Positions 26,283-35,375 of a DNA stretch of 64,000 nt are shown here, one piece after another (the stretch's first letter is position 1; each line of letters starts with the position of its first letter). The DNA is taken from contig NZ_BOMM01000040.1 of the NCBI RefSeq assembly GCF_016862195.1, positions 1-64,000 of the forward strand, written 5' to 3'. A model generated the notes under the pieces. That model did no database searches and was not told the origin of the DNA. It worked only from the letters and a program-made list of their open reading frames with translations. Both the position numbers and the translations under genes were made by a program. Origin of the DNA: Paractinoplanes ferrugineus. GTDB taxonomy: Bacteria > Actinomycetota > Actinomycetes > Mycobacteriales > Micromonosporaceae.

Positions 26283-27464
26283 GTGGGAGCCGAAGCCTTG
26301 CAGAGTCCGCGCATCAGCCGATTGCTGTCCACCCTGTCCGATCGGGATCTCGACGACTTCTGGGTGTCGACACCGACCCCGCTGATCGAGCCGCTCGGCG
26401 ACGAACAGATGCTGGTGACGTTTCTGTGGCGGGGATCGGCGACCTCGACCCGGGCGTGGTGGGGTGTCGACGTGCCGCTCGGCCAGGTGCCCGGCACCGA
26501 TCTGTGGCACGGCTCCTCGGCGATGCCGACGAACCTGCGCACCGTCTACTGCCTGGCCCACGACGACACCGAGAGCTCCCCCGCGGACGAGACCGGGACC
26601 GGCCCGTCGCACATCGATCTGGGCAACCCGCACCGCATCCACTTCCCGGCCGACCCCGCCGACCCGGCCGACAGCGACTCCTGGCTGTCGGTGCTCGAAC
26701 TGCCGGCGGCCCCGCCCGAGCCGTGGACCGCCCGGCGGCCCGGCGTGCCGGCCGGTGAGCTGACCGATGTGGTGCTGCCCAGTGCCGCCCTCGGCGGCGA
26801 CCGCCCGGTCACCGTCTACCGCCCGGCCGGCACGCCCACCGACGGGCTGCCGATCCTGGTCGTCTTCGACGGTTACGCCGCCCAGCACGTGCTGCGCGTC
26901 CCGACGATCCTCGACAACCTGATCGCGGCCGGCCGCGTACCGCCGATGGTGGCCCTGTTCGTCAGCAGTTTCACCGGCCGGCGCGAGCGCGAACTGGAGC
27001 CCACCCCGCCGATCCACGGTTTCGTCGAGCACGAACTGGTGCCCTGGGCGCGTACCCGATTGGGCGCCGGCACCGCCGCCACGCGCAACATCATCGCCGG
27101 GGTGTCCCGCGGCGGCCTCGCCGCCGCCTACGTCGGACTGTGCGCGCACGAGATGTTCGGGGCGGTGCTCGCCCAGTCGGGCAGCTTCTGGTGGCCGCAG
27201 CCGGCCGACGGCGAACCGGGCTGGCTGATCCGGCAGATCACCCGGAGCCCGATCGTCGACCTGCGCTTCTACCTCGACGTCGGGGTGCAGGAGACGTTAC
27301 CCGGGCCGGGCGGCGCGCCGAACCAGTTGAGCGTCGTCCGGCAGATGCGGGACACCCTGACCCGGCACGGATATCCGGTGCACTACACCGAGTTCATCGG
27401 CGCCCACGACTACGTGAACTGGCGCCGCACGTTCGCCGAGGGCATGCTGGCGCTCCACCGGTAG
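26283..27464 (+). CDS. Enterochelin esterase-like (Fes-type) hydrolase
   Basis: About 393 residues. An N-terminal immunoglobulin-like domain (about 15-150: VTFLWRG, STRAWWGVDVPLGQVPGTDL, WHGSSAMPTNLRTVYCLA) is followed by an esterase-D-like alpha/beta hydrolase. The nucleophile elbow is IIAGVSRGGLAA, and the catalytic His lies in EFIGAHDYVNWR. Family members hydrolyse trilactone catecholate siderophores such as enterobactin to release iron, inside the cell. No siderophore biosynthesis gene is adjacent. GTG 26283 was chosen because the longer frame begins inside a likely -35 box. Confidence 0.88.
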   Translation: MGAEALQSPRISRLLSTLSDRDLDDFWVSTPTPLIEPLGDEQMLVTFLWRGSATSTRAWWGVDVPLGQVPGTDLWHGSSAMPTNLRTVYCLAHDDTESSPADETGTGPSHIDLGNPHRIHFPADPADPADSDSWLSVLELPAAPPEPWTARRPGVPAGELTDVVLPSAALGGDRPVTVYRPAGTPTDGLPILVVFDGYAAQHVLRVPTILDNLIAAGRVPPMVALFVSSFTGRRERELEPTPPIHGFVEHELVPWARTRLGAGTAATRNIIAGVSRGGLAAAYVGLCAHEMFGAVLAQSGSFWWPQPADGEPGWLIRQITRSPIVDLRFYLDVGVQETLPGPGGAPNQLSVVRQMRDTLTRHGYPVHYTEFIGAHDYVNWRRTFAEGMLALHR

Positions 27465-27475
27465 AGTGCCGCTCG

Positions 27476-28351
27476 ATGATCGAGACCGTGGAGTTGACGA
27501 AGGTCTACGGCAAGGCGCGCGCCGTCGACGGCCTGTCCTTCACCGCCCGGCCCGGGCGGGTGACCGGGTTCCTCGGGCTCAACGGCTCGGGCAAGACCAC
27601 GACGCTGCGCATGCTGCTCGGCCTGACCCGGCCGACGAGCGGCGCGGCGCTGCTCGGCGGCCGCCCGTTCGCCGAGCTCAAGGCCCCGCTGCGGCACGTC
27701 GGCGCGGTCCTCGAACAGGGCATCGTGCACCCCGGGCAGAGCGGGCGCGCCCACCTGCGCACCCAGGCGATGCTGGCCGGCGTCGGCCGCGACCGGGTCG
27801 ACGAGCTGCTCGACCAGGTCGGTCTCGCCGACGCCGCCCGGGTGCGCGCGGGTGACTACTCGCTCGGCATGCGCCAACGGCTCGCGGTGGCGACCGCCCT
27901 GCTCGGCTCGCCCGAGGTGCTGGTGCTCGACGAACCGGCGAACGGTCTCGACCCGGAGGGCATCGCCTGGCTGCGATCGCTGCTGCGGGCGCACGCCGAC
28001 GCCGGCGGCACGGTGCTGATCTCCAGTCATCTGCTCGCCGAGCTGGCCCAGCTCATCGACGACGCGGTGATCATCGCGAAGGGCCGGTTGCGCTACTCCG
28101 GGCCCCTCACCGAACTGTACGGCTCGGCGACCGGCCGCCTGCGGGTCCGCGGCCGCGACCCGGTGACGCTGTGGCGCGCCTTCGAGGAGGCCGGTGCCGA
28201 GGTCGCCCCCGACGACCAGGTGCTCGAGGTCGACGGGCTCAGCGCCGAGGACGCCGGGGAGATCGCGTTCGCCGCCGGGGTACCGATCTACGAGCTGTCG
28301 ACCGACCTGCCCAACCTGGAACGGATCTTCCTCGAACTGGCGGCTGCCTGA
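27476..28351 (+). CDS. ABC transporter ATP-binding protein
   Basis: 291 residues. Walker A is GLNGSGKTT, the Q-loop follows at about residue 80 (GAVLEQG), the signature is YSLGMRQRLAVA, Walker B is VLVLDEPANGLDP, and the switch His is in ISSHLLAEL. This is the CcmA/NatA-like drug-export subfamily. It starts 11 bp after the esterase gene, and its TGA overlaps the ATG of the permease by one base, so the two form a transporter. Confidence 0.96.
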   Translation: MIETVELTKVYGKARAVDGLSFTARPGRVTGFLGLNGSGKTTTLRMLLGLTRPTSGAALLGGRPFAELKAPLRHVGAVLEQGIVHPGQSGRAHLRTQAMLAGVGRDRVDELLDQVGLADAARVRAGDYSLGMRQRLAVATALLGSPEVLVLDEPANGLDPEGIAWLRSLLRAHADAGGTVLISSHLLAELAQLIDDAVIIAKGRLRYSGPLTELYGSATGRLRVRGRDPVTLWRAFEEAGAEVAPDDQVLEVDGLSAEDAGEIAFAAGVPIYELSTDLPNLERIFLELAAA

Positions 28352-28959
28352 TGCTCACCATGATCCGCAGCGAGCTCTACCGGATGGCGACGATCCGCTC
28401 CAGCTGGCTGACGCTGTCCCTGGCCGGTTTCGTGGCGGCCGCGTTCGGCGTCCTCGAGCCGTACTTCTGGGCCCTGTTCGTCGGGCTCGGCGCGTTCGGC
28501 ATCGCGGCCCTGACCGTCGCCCAGAGCCACCAGCACCGGACCGTCGCGCTGCTCTACCTCTCCCGTCCGCGCCGGCTGACCGTGCTGTTCGCGCAGGTCC
28601 TGACGACCGTCCTGGTCGCCGAGGCGTTCGCGATGCTCTCCGGGATCACGACAGTGCTCAAGAGCGCCGGCGACATCTACTTGCACACGCTCTATCTGGT
28701 GCCGGTGATGGCGGTGTTCGGGGCGGCCGTGGCGTCGCTGGTGCGCCGGGCGTCGTGGCTGCTGTTCGGCTTCGCGGTGTGGGTCGTGGTCGTCGAGGGG
28801 CTGATCGGCAAGCTGACCTGGAACCTGCCGATCTCGGCCTACCTGGACTCGGCAGGCGGCAGCCCCGACACGTTCAGCCTGGAGGTCTTCGTCCTGTGGA
28901 CGGTGGCGGCGCTGGGGGCCGCGGTGATCCTGCTGCCCCGGGACCTGACCGGCGACTGA
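28351..28959 (+). CDS. ABC transporter permease
   Basis: 202 residues with about six transmembrane segments (for example LTLSLAGFVAAAFGVLEPYF, LVPVMAVFGAAVASLV, LFGFAVWVVVVEGLIG, VLWTVAALGAAVILL). It is the membrane partner of the preceding ATPase, with which it shares one base (TGATG). Short permeases of this kind export peptides, drugs or regulate membrane homeostasis. The substrate is unknown; the esterase upstream makes a hydrophobic or siderophore-related cargo conceivable. Confidence 0.88.
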   Translation: MLTMIRSELYRMATIRSSWLTLSLAGFVAAAFGVLEPYFWALFVGLGAFGIAALTVAQSHQHRTVALLYLSRPRRLTVLFAQVLTTVLVAEAFAMLSGITTVLKSAGDIYLHTLYLVPVMAVFGAAVASLVRRASWLLFGFAVWVVVVEGLIGKLTWNLPISAYLDSAGGSPDTFSLEVFVLWTVAALGAAVILLPRDLTGD

Positions 28960-28979
28960 CCGCCCGATCGGCGACGCTT

Positions 28980-29672
28980 ATGCCGAGCCGACGGAGGATG
29001 CGATCGAATGGGCCGGTGAACCGTGCCACCCGTACCCTCCTTGCGTTGATCTTACTCGGCCTCGCCGCGCTCGGGTTCCTCCTCGGCCCGGCCCGCCGGA
29101 TGCTGCTGATGGCCGCGCCGCGGTGCCTGGCCGGGCAGTGGCACGGCTGCTACGACACCGAGAACGGCGTGGTGCTGATGACGCTGGCCGGGCTGCCGGT
29201 GGCCGCCCTGGCCGGCTGGGCGCTGGCCCGGGTCCGCCGTCCCGCACCCTGGCGGACGTCGCTGGCCGAGGTGGGGTTGGTCTACGGGACCGTGCCCTGG
29301 ATCTGGCTGACCCTGATGCCCGGACCGGGTGCCGGTGTCGTGGCCGGCCGGGTGAGTCTCGTACCGTTGCGGGACCTGGTGACGATGGCGCCGCTGGGGA
29401 TCGGCGGCAATCTGCTCGTCCTGGCGGCACTCGGCTTCTTCGCCCCGATGCGGTTCGCGGCGCTGACCGCCCTCCCCCGGGTCCTGGCACTCGGCGCGGG
29501 TTGCTCCGTCCTGATCGAGACCGCCCAGTACGTCTTCCGGCTCGACCGGGTCTCCTCCGTCGACGACGTGCTGATCAACGCGATCGGTGCGATGCTTGCC
29601 GCGTTGCTGTCCCGGCCCTGGTGGCGTGTTTCCGCTGACGAGCGGCAACCGATCCGGGCCGGGGCGTCGTAG
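28980..29672 (+). CDS. VanZ family membrane protein
   Basis: About 230 residues. It has membrane segments LLALILLGLAALGFLLGP, MTLAGLPVAALAGWALARV, VGLVYGTVPWIWLTLM and the typical VanZ core LVPLRDLV, GNLLVLAALGFFAPMRF, IETAQYVFRLDRVSSVDDVL. The motif E-x-x-Q with RxxDxxDxxxN is the family hallmark. VanZ-type proteins are linked to teicoplanin tolerance and lipid-linked envelope roles. Starts at 28980, 28998 and 29016 are all in frame; 28998 lies directly after GGAGG, so translation may really begin at the GTG 29016. Confidence 0.88.
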   Translation: MPSRRRMRSNGPVNRATRTLLALILLGLAALGFLLGPARRMLLMAAPRCLAGQWHGCYDTENGVVLMTLAGLPVAALAGWALARVRRPAPWRTSLAEVGLVYGTVPWIWLTLMPGPGAGVVAGRVSLVPLRDLVTMAPLGIGGNLLVLAALGFFAPMRFAALTALPRVLALGAGCSVLIETAQYVFRLDRVSSVDDVLINAIGAMLAALLSRPWWRVSADERQPIRAGAS

Positions 29673-29691
29673 GCTCCGACCGGGAGGGGTC

Positions 29692-30756
29692 TTGGACATC
29701 CGGCAGAACTGGCAACCGGCCCGGCCGGCCGTGCGGCGCCGCGCCGACCACACGGCCATCATCGGCTGCGACCTGTTCGTCGGCGGCGAGTCGGTCGAGA
29801 GCCCCGGCCCGGCCGCCGATCTGGGCCGGCTCCACGACCAGGCCCGCGCGCAGGCGGGTGCGTTCGTCTGGCTCGGCCTGCACGAGCCGACCGAGGCCGC
29901 GCTCACCCGGGTCGCCGACGTGTTCGGCCTGCACCCGCTCGCCGTCGAGGACATCCTGCACCGCGAGCAGCGGGTCAAGGTCGAACGGTACGACGACGTG
30001 ATCTTCCTGGTCGTCCGGGCCGCCCAGTACGTCGAGCACGAGCGGGTGACCGCCACCAGCGAGATCGTCAGCACCGGTTTCGTCGGCATCTTCGTCGGCC
30101 CGAACTTCGTCATCACCGTCCGGCAGGGCGTCGTGATGGAGCTCAGCTCGCTGCGGGCCGAGCTCAGCTCCGCCCCCGAGATGCTGACCCAGGGTCCGTG
30201 GTCGGTGGTGCACGCGATCCTCGACCGCCTGGTGGACGCCTACGTGGACATCGCCGCCGAGATGCAGACCGACGTCGACCTGACCGAGGCGGCCATGTTC
30301 GCGGCCGGCACCCCGGTCACCGTCGAGCAGATCTATCAGCTCAAACGGCAGCTGATGAAGTTCAAGGCGGCGGTGCTCCCGCTGCAGCGCCCGCTGGCCG
30401 CCATGGTCAGCAAGCAGTTCGGCGACCTGCCCGGCGGGATCCGCCGCTATTTCAGCGACGTGATCGACCACCACGCCGCCGCGGTCGACCAGGTGCTGGC
30501 CCTGGACGACGTGCTCAACGCACTGCTGCAGGCGCGACTGGCCCAGCTGAACGTCGAACAGAACAACGACATGCGCAAGATAGCCTCGTGGGCCGCGATC
30601 GCCGCCCTGCCCACCGCGATCGCCGGCGTCTACGGCATGAACTTCACCCACATGCCGGAGCTGACTTCACGGTACGGCTATCCGGCCGTGCTCCTGGTGA
30701 TGCTGGGTGGCGCCACCGGCGTGCACCGGCTCCTGCGCCGGGCCGGCTGGCTCTGA
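29692..30756 (+). CDS. corA: CorA-like Mg2+/Co2+ transporter
   Basis: 354 residues starting at TTG 29692, which is preceded by GGGAGGGG at ideal spacing. The cytoplasmic funnel domain is followed by two C-terminal transmembrane helices. The pore signature YGMNF lies after the first helix (SWAAIAALPTAIAGV), and the C-terminus is YPAVLLVMLGGATGVHRLL. Only the basic RRAGWL tail follows. It should be a pentameric magnesium/cobalt channel in the cytoplasmic membrane. It lies 19 bp after vanZ-like and is followed by a strong bidirectional terminator. Confidence 0.93.
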   Translation: MDIRQNWQPARPAVRRRADHTAIIGCDLFVGGESVESPGPAADLGRLHDQARAQAGAFVWLGLHEPTEAALTRVADVFGLHPLAVEDILHREQRVKVERYDDVIFLVVRAAQYVEHERVTATSEIVSTGFVGIFVGPNFVITVRQGVVMELSSLRAELSSAPEMLTQGPWSVVHAILDRLVDAYVDIAAEMQTDVDLTEAAMFAAGTPVTVEQIYQLKRQLMKFKAAVLPLQRPLAAMVSKQFGDLPGGIRRYFSDVIDHHAAAVDQVLALDDVLNALLQARLAQLNVEQNNDMRKIASWAAIAALPTAIAGVYGMNFTHMPELTSRYGYPAVLLVMLGGATGVHRLLRRAGWL

Positions 30757-30790
30757 CCGCGCCGGCTCGGGTGGCTCGGGTGAGGACTGT

Positions 30791-30819
30791 CGGCTGACCG
30801 CTCGGTGAGCGGTCAGCCG
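30791..30819. terminator. 13-bp perfect hairpin between convergent corA-like and sigma genes
   Basis: CGGCTGACCGCTC (30791-30803) and GAGCGGTCAGCCG (30807-30819) are exact complements separated by GGT. The hairpin sits 35 bp after the corA-like stop and 10 bp before the stop of the convergent sigma factor gene, so it probably terminates both. Confidence 0.85.
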
Positions 30820-30828
30820 GCACGCCGC

Positions 30829-31632
30829 TCAGACGGTCGCGTCCAGCTGGCCCCGGAGCTTGGCGAGGGCCTTGGTCAGCAGCCGGGAGACGTGCATCTG
30901 GGAGATGCCGATCTCGTCGGCGATCTGCGACTGGGTCAGGTTGCCGTAGAAGCGCAGCGTGATGATCTTCTGCTCGCGCTCGTCCAGGGTGGCCAGCGCG
31001 GGGGCCAGCGAGAGGCGGGTGTCGGCGTGCTCGTACTCGCGGTCGTCACCACCGAGGGTCTCGCCCAGCTCGGTGCTGCCCTCGGCCCCGACCGGGGTGG
31101 ACAGGCTCGTGGTGTTGTAGGCGCGGGCGCCTTCCAGGCCCTCGAGCACCTCCTCCTCGGAGATGTCGAGGTGGGTGGCGATGTCCGCGACCGTCGGGGA
31201 GCGGCCCAGCGTGTGGGTGAGTGTGGTGTTGGCGCTGGTGATCGACAGGCGGAGCTCCTGCAAGCGGCGCGGCACCCGGATCGACCAGGTGCGGTCGCGG
31301 AAGTGGCGCTTGATCTCGCCGACGATCGTCGGGATGGCGAAACCGGCGAACTCGACGCCACGGTCGGCCTCGAACCGGTCCACCGCCTTGATCAGGCCGA
31401 TCACCGCCACCTGGTAGAGGTCGTCGGTCGGCTCGCCGCGCCCGGCGTACCGGTTCGCCAGGTGCTTGGCGAGCGGCGTCCAGGCCTCGATCGTGCGGTC
31501 ACGCACAGCGGGTCGCGACGGGTGCCCGGCCGGAAGCGCGGCCAGCGCGGCGATCAGTTCGCTCGCACGGTCTGTCGTCGCCGACTCGCCGCCGGCAACG
31601 GCGGTGTCGGAGGACGTAACGACAACCGTCAT
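30829..31632 (-). CDS. SigB/SigF-family RNA polymerase sigma factor
   Basis: 267 residues of the SigB/SigF/SigG group. Region 2 reads YQVAVIGLIKAVDRFEADRG and VEFAGFAIPTIVGEIKRHFR, with the DRTWSIRVPRRLQEL stretch after it. Region 3 spans the middle, and region 4 has EREQKIITLRFYGNLTQSQI with the recognition helix ISQMHVSRLL. The ATG at 31632 has GAGGAGATCTCC upstream. Sigma factors of this group are controlled by anti-sigma kinases and PP2C phosphatases. A phosphatase of that type lies at 47.2 kb but not in the same operon. Confidence 0.95.
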   Translation of the reverse strand: MTVVVTSSDTAVAGGESATTDRASELIAALAALPAGHPSRPAVRDRTIEAWTPLAKHLANRYAGRGEPTDDLYQVAVIGLIKAVDRFEADRGVEFAGFAIPTIVGEIKRHFRDRTWSIRVPRRLQELRLSITSANTTLTHTLGRSPTVADIATHLDISEEEVLEGLEGARAYNTTSLSTPVGAEGSTELGETLGGDDREYEHADTRLSLAPALATLDEREQKIITLRFYGNLTQSQIADEIGISQMHVSRLLTKALAKLRGQLDATV

Positions 31633-31646
31633 GGAGATCTCCTCTA

Positions 31647-31680
31647 GTTGGTGGGACCCCCTCATTCCCGCTCCACCAAC
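31647..31680. promoter_or_regulatory. 8-bp dyad upstream of the sigma factor gene
   Basis: GTTGGTGG (31647-31654) and CCACCAAC (31673-31680) are exact complements 18 bp apart. On the minus strand GGGAAT lies between the arms and GTTT lies further upstream, a loose match to a SigB-type promoter (GTTT...GGGTAT). This suggests autoregulation or an operator, but the spacing is longer than usual. Confidence 0.45.
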
Positions 31681-31694
31681 AGCCCCAAACTCAC

Positions 31695-31724
31695 CCTTTC
31701 GGCTGGTCTCACCTGGCCGAAAGG
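31695..31724 (-). terminator. 9-bp hairpin after the membrane protein gene
   Basis: CCTTTCGGC (31695-31703) and GCCGAAAGG (31716-31724) are exact complements with a 12-nt loop. The hairpin begins 36 bp after the stop of the minus-strand gene ending at 31760 and should separate it from the sigma factor gene. Confidence 0.65.
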
Positions 31725-31759
31725 TGGATATGGCGGGCGCCGGGGCGGCGGAACCGGGT

Positions 31760-32458
31760 CTAGCCGCCGAGGCCGCCGACCCCCTTGGCGATCACCAACA
31801 CCGAGATCACCAGGGCGGATGTCGACTCGATGCCCATCAGAATCTTGGCCCGGGTGGACAGGGGCATCGTGTCGGTCGGGCTGAACGCCGACGAATTGCT
31901 CAGCGACACGTACAGGTAGTCGACGATCGCCGGGACCCAATCACTGTTCTTGCTGGAGCCGGCCATCACCTCGTCGATCGCGTCGTGGTCCTCGTCCTGC
32001 GGGAACCGGAAGTCCGCCCGGGGCAGCCGTCCGCGGGGCAGATGGGTGCGGGCCACCGGTCCACCCCGGTCCAGTTCCCAGAAAGCCAGCCCGTACACGA
32101 TCACGTTGGTCAGCCACACCTGGCCGGCGGCGATGAGCAGCTCGACGGCCTGCGAGTCGTCGGTGGTGACCAGCTGCCGCAGCAACAGCACCAGCGCGGC
32201 CGCGTTCGCCACCGCGATCAGGGCGACCAGGGTCAGCGCGGCGGCCCGCGCCCACGGGGTGTCCCGGGTCATCCGGCGCGGGTTGATGATGATCAGCGCG
32301 ATCAGCAGCACGACCTCGAGAGCCGGGATGACCAGGCGCGGCCCGAGGATCAGCGGCTCGGGCAGCAACAGATAGAGAGCGATCGCCGCGACGACGACCA
32401 GCGCGGACGGAAGCCGCGCCTCGCCCCGCCGGGCCTTACCAGCCGTAACCACCGGCAC
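31760..32458 (-). CDS. Multi-pass membrane protein of unknown function
   Basis: 232 residues from GTG 32458. Transmembrane segments: LPSALVVVAAIALYLLLPEP, LVIPALEVVLLIALIII, ALTLVALIAVANAAALVLLL, LIAAGQVWLTNVIVYGLAFW and a last one near ALVISVLVIAKGV. Between the fourth and fifth lies a conserved-looking segment ending in YLYVSLSNSSAFSPTD, reminiscent of ion-channel pore loops in DUF1345-like proteins. Function is unknown. It lies between the sigma factor and the ligase on the same strand. Confidence 0.85.
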   Translation of the reverse strand: MPVVTAGKARRGEARLPSALVVVAAIALYLLLPEPLILGPRLVIPALEVVLLIALIIINPRRMTRDTPWARAAALTLVALIAVANAAALVLLLRQLVTTDDSQAVELLIAAGQVWLTNVIVYGLAFWELDRGGPVARTHLPRGRLPRADFRFPQDEDHDAIDEVMAGSSKNSDWVPAIVDYLYVSLSNSSAFSPTDTMPLSTRAKILMGIESTSALVISVLVIAKGVGGLGG

Positions 32459-32514
32459 AGCATGCCAGCCCGGAGCGCCGGCCACCCCTCGACCGGCACC
32501 GGCGGGCGGGCCGG

Positions 32515-33657
32515 TCAACGATCCGGGTGACCCTCGCGCAGCTCCCGCACCAGGGCGGAGACCACGGCCTTGAGACTGCCCTCGTTGGCCGCGGCCACCC
32601 GCAGCTGCCGCTGATAACTCGCGCCACCCTCGACGATGTCGCGCACCTGGGCCAGCTCGGCCACGCAGTCGAGCGACTCGGCGACCGGCGCCAGGATCGG
32701 CAGCAACCGGTCCAGGTCCTCGGCGACGAGCCGCTCGTCGCCGGCCGCGTTCTGGATGATGATGGCGTCCATGCCGTAGCGGGCGGTCCGCCACTTGTTC
32801 TCCCGGACGAACCATGGCTGCATCCGCGGCACGTCACGGCCGGCATCCAGCTCCCGGGAGAGATGCTCGACCAGGCACTGGGTCAGGGCGGCCAGGGCGC
32901 CGAGCTCGCGTGCGGTGCAGACGCCGTCGAACGTACGCACCTCGATCGTGCCCCACTTCGGCGACGGCCGGATGTCCCAGCGCAGCTCGGTCAGCTCCTC
33001 GATGACCCCGATGTGCAGCAGGTCGGCCGCCATCGCCTCGTACTGCGACCACTCGGTGAACTGCGGGGGCAGCCCCGCCGTCGGCAGCTGCTGGAACATC
33101 AGCGCCCGGTTGGAGGCGTAGCCGGTGTTCTCCCCCGCCCAGAACGGGCTCGACGCGCTGAGCGCCTGGAAGTGCGGCAGGTAGGTGAGCAGCCCGTCGA
33201 TGATCGGCAGCACCTTGCGGCGGTCCTCGACCCCCACATGGATGTGTACGCCCCAGATCATCATCTGCCGGCCCCACCACCGGGTCCGGTCGATGAGGGT
33301 GTCGTAGCGCGGGTTGCCCGGCGTCACCTGCTGCTGGAACCACTGGCTGAACGGGTGCGTGCCGGACGAGATGAGGTCGACGCCCATCGGCTCGGCGAAT
33401 GCGGCCGCCCGCTCGATCAGGCGGGTGAGGTCGGCCACCGCGTCCCGGGCCCGGCCGTGCGGCGCGCTGACGATCTCGATGGTGTTGGTGAGCAGTTCAT
33501 TCGTGACGTGCGGGAAACCGTCGGCGGCGCCGATCCGGGCGAGCAGCTCGGGCGCGGCCGGACTCAGTTCGCCGCTGCGCCGGTCGACGCAGGCGATCTC
33601 CCACTCGATCCCCAGCCTCGATCGGAGCGACGGGGCGAAGTCGATCACGAGGTGCAC
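32515..33657 (-). CDS. YbdK-type carboxylate-amine ligase (glutamate-cysteine ligase family 2)
   Basis: About 380 residues. It matches the GCS2/YbdK fold: N-terminal GIEWEIACVDRRSGELSP, central EIVSAPHG, the histidine-rich MMIWGVHIHVGVED, and SPKWGTIEVRTFDGVCTA late in the domain. Family members ligate glutamate to an amine using ATP, and some make gamma-glutamylcysteine. The GTG at 33657 precedes the fold by about ten residues. No glutathione or ergothioneine genes are adjacent, so the acceptor is uncertain. Confidence 0.9.
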   Translation of the reverse strand: MHLVIDFAPSLRSRLGIEWEIACVDRRSGELSPAAPELLARIGAADGFPHVTNELLTNTIEIVSAPHGRARDAVADLTRLIERAAAFAEPMGVDLISSGTHPFSQWFQQQVTPGNPRYDTLIDRTRWWGRQMMIWGVHIHVGVEDRRKVLPIIDGLLTYLPHFQALSASSPFWAGENTGYASNRALMFQQLPTAGLPPQFTEWSQYEAMAADLLHIGVIEELTELRWDIRPSPKWGTIEVRTFDGVCTARELGALAALTQCLVEHLSRELDAGRDVPRMQPWFVRENKWRTARYGMDAIIIQNAAGDERLVAEDLDRLLPILAPVAESLDCVAELAQVRDIVEGGASYQRQLRVAAANEGSLKAVVSALVRELREGHPDR

Positions 33658-33724
33658 TCTATCGGAGCGGCCCGCCCCGCCCGCCGCTCGGGACACCGGC
33701 CGATGCCGGTGCCCCCGGACGCGG

Positions 33725-35053
33725 TCACCCCTGGGCGGCTCCGCCGGGGGTGGCTCCGAGCAGGCCGGCCGGGTCGGACAGGACCATGTGCAGTGCCTTG
33801 GCCATCACTTCCGGGTCGAACGTCGAGGCGTGGAACACCGCGTCCAGGTGCAGCACCCCGTTCATCTCGGCGGTGCCCAGCGCGATGCCGTCCGGCTCGC
33901 AGAGGGTGGAGACGCTGATGTTGCGGCGCTCCGCCGGCTCGACCGCCCACGGCAGGTCCTTCAACATGTCGTGCCGGCCCTGGTGGCTGTAGGTGATCCG
34001 GGCCTGCGGCGCGGCCACGATCTCGCCCGGATAGGCCGGCGGCACGCCCTTCGACCGGCTGAGGAGAGTCTTGATCTCCTCGATCATCATCACCGTCAGG
34101 ATGCGCGGGAAGCCCGTCTCGGCCTTGAGCACCCGGTCGATCGCCGCCGGATCGGTGGTGTCGCCGGGCGACAGCCACATGCCCATGCAGAAGTCGCTGT
34201 CGATCTTGACGTCGTTGGGCAGGAACCGGCGGGCGTCGGCGAGGAAGATCCCGCCGCCGAGGTTCGGGTCGACGCCGAGATCCCGCAGCGCGGCCGTGAA
34301 CGCCGCGAACACGATCGCGGTCGTCGACACCCCCCGCGCGTGGACCTTGCGGAACTCACGGATCTTGCGCATGGCGTCGGCGGACCGGTCCGTACGCCAG
34401 GTGATGTCGGGTTTCCAGGGCCGCGTCGTCCCGGACCCGGCGCGGGGCGGACGGGGCAGACTCAGGCCCTGCTTCCAGTTCGCCCGTTTCGAGCCGATCT
34501 TCTCCCACCAGGCCCGCAGCAGCGCGCCCCGGTGCGGCTCGTAGGGCCGGACCGACGCGGCGCGGCCCTCCTCGGCGGCCTTGATCAGCTCGTGCAGCAG
34601 CACCAGCACCGGGCCGGCGTCGCCGTACGAGTGGGTGAACTTGATCGCCACGAAATCGGTGCCGACCATGATCCGCAGCGGGTGGTCGGTGCGCGCCTCG
34701 GACTGCAGCCGCAGGCTCGCCTCGAACATGTCGAGGTCGCCGGCGTCGGTCACGGAGCCCTCGACGAAGCGGGCGAATGCCGCGGCGTCCAGGTGACGCC
34801 ACGTCGCCCGGGCCCGGTCGAGCCGGGACACCGCCCGGTGCGTGGGATCGTTGCGATGCAGGCCGATCAGGGCGCCGCGCACCCCGTCGACGGTGATGCC
34901 GGCAAGCGGGCCGACGGTGCGGATGTATTCGTACGGCAACCAGACACGCTCGCGAACGGTGAGCCGTGTACTGACGTTTGTGCTGGACAGATCTGCCTCC
35001 CCGGGGCTGATGCCGACGGCACATGATCGGCCCCCGGCGCGGTCCCGGGCCAT
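33725..35053 (-). CDS. Condensation-fold acyltransferase (WS/DGAT- or PapA-like)
   Basis: About 440 residues with the CoA-dependent acyltransferase/condensation fold. The HxxxD active-site motif is HSYGD in VAIKFTHSYGDAGPVLVLL. A second half contains STTAIVFAAFTAALRD and the structural motif around ITYSHQGRHDML. It could transfer an acyl chain to a lipid or act as an orphan condensation enzyme. The start is uncertain: ATG 35053 is in frame, but the only good ribosome site (GGGGAGG, about 34996-35002) precedes a CTG at 34990 with 5 nt spacing, so initiation at CTG is possible. Confidence 0.8.
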   Translation of the reverse strand: MARDRAGGRSCAVGISPGEADLSSTNVSTRLTVRERVWLPYEYIRTVGPLAGITVDGVRGALIGLHRNDPTHRAVSRLDRARATWRHLDAAAFARFVEGSVTDAGDLDMFEASLRLQSEARTDHPLRIMVGTDFVAIKFTHSYGDAGPVLVLLHELIKAAEEGRAASVRPYEPHRGALLRAWWEKIGSKRANWKQGLSLPRPPRAGSGTTRPWKPDITWRTDRSADAMRKIREFRKVHARGVSTTAIVFAAFTAALRDLGVDPNLGGGIFLADARRFLPNDVKIDSDFCMGMWLSPGDTTDPAAIDRVLKAETGFPRILTVMMIEEIKTLLSRSKGVPPAYPGEIVAAPQARITYSHQGRHDMLKDLPWAVEPAERRNISVSTLCEPDGIALGTAEMNGVLHLDAVFHASTFDPEVMAKALHMVLSDPAGLLGATPGGAAQG

Positions 35054-35375
35054 CGCCCGACCAGCCGCCACCAGCGGACGAACGTTCCCGCGGGCCACCC
35101 ATGAAGGCAAGAGCTGTCAGGTTCGGCAGCGAACCGGACGGGACAATTCACCGGTGACGAACGTGGGCCGGCGCCGGCGCCGGCCTGCTCGACCAGATCA
35201 TCATCAGCATCGCCCCGGTCACCGACCCACCTGATCCCGAGCCCGATCAGCCACCCGCAAGACCCGATCCCGAGACCACAAAAACGACTCCTGTGCCGAA
35301 AAGGACCCGCTTCTCCTCGCCCCCGGAGACCACAACTTCCGGGCAAAGGGCTCTCCCACTCGACGGAGGGCCCCC
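35054..35375. other. Intergenic stretch with GC-rich palindromic run
   Basis: About 320 bp without a convincing gene. It holds a GCCGGC-rich palindromic run near 35165-35184 and loosely repeated CCGATCCCGAG elements near 35234-35275. Nothing resembling a tRNA, riboswitch or clear promoter was seen. Confidence 0.5.

Noticed and set aside
35160..35190. GCCGGC run as a possible replication or attachment site
   Set aside because: Simple GC-rich palindromic run common in such genomes; no integrase, tRNA or DnaA-box cluster nearby.
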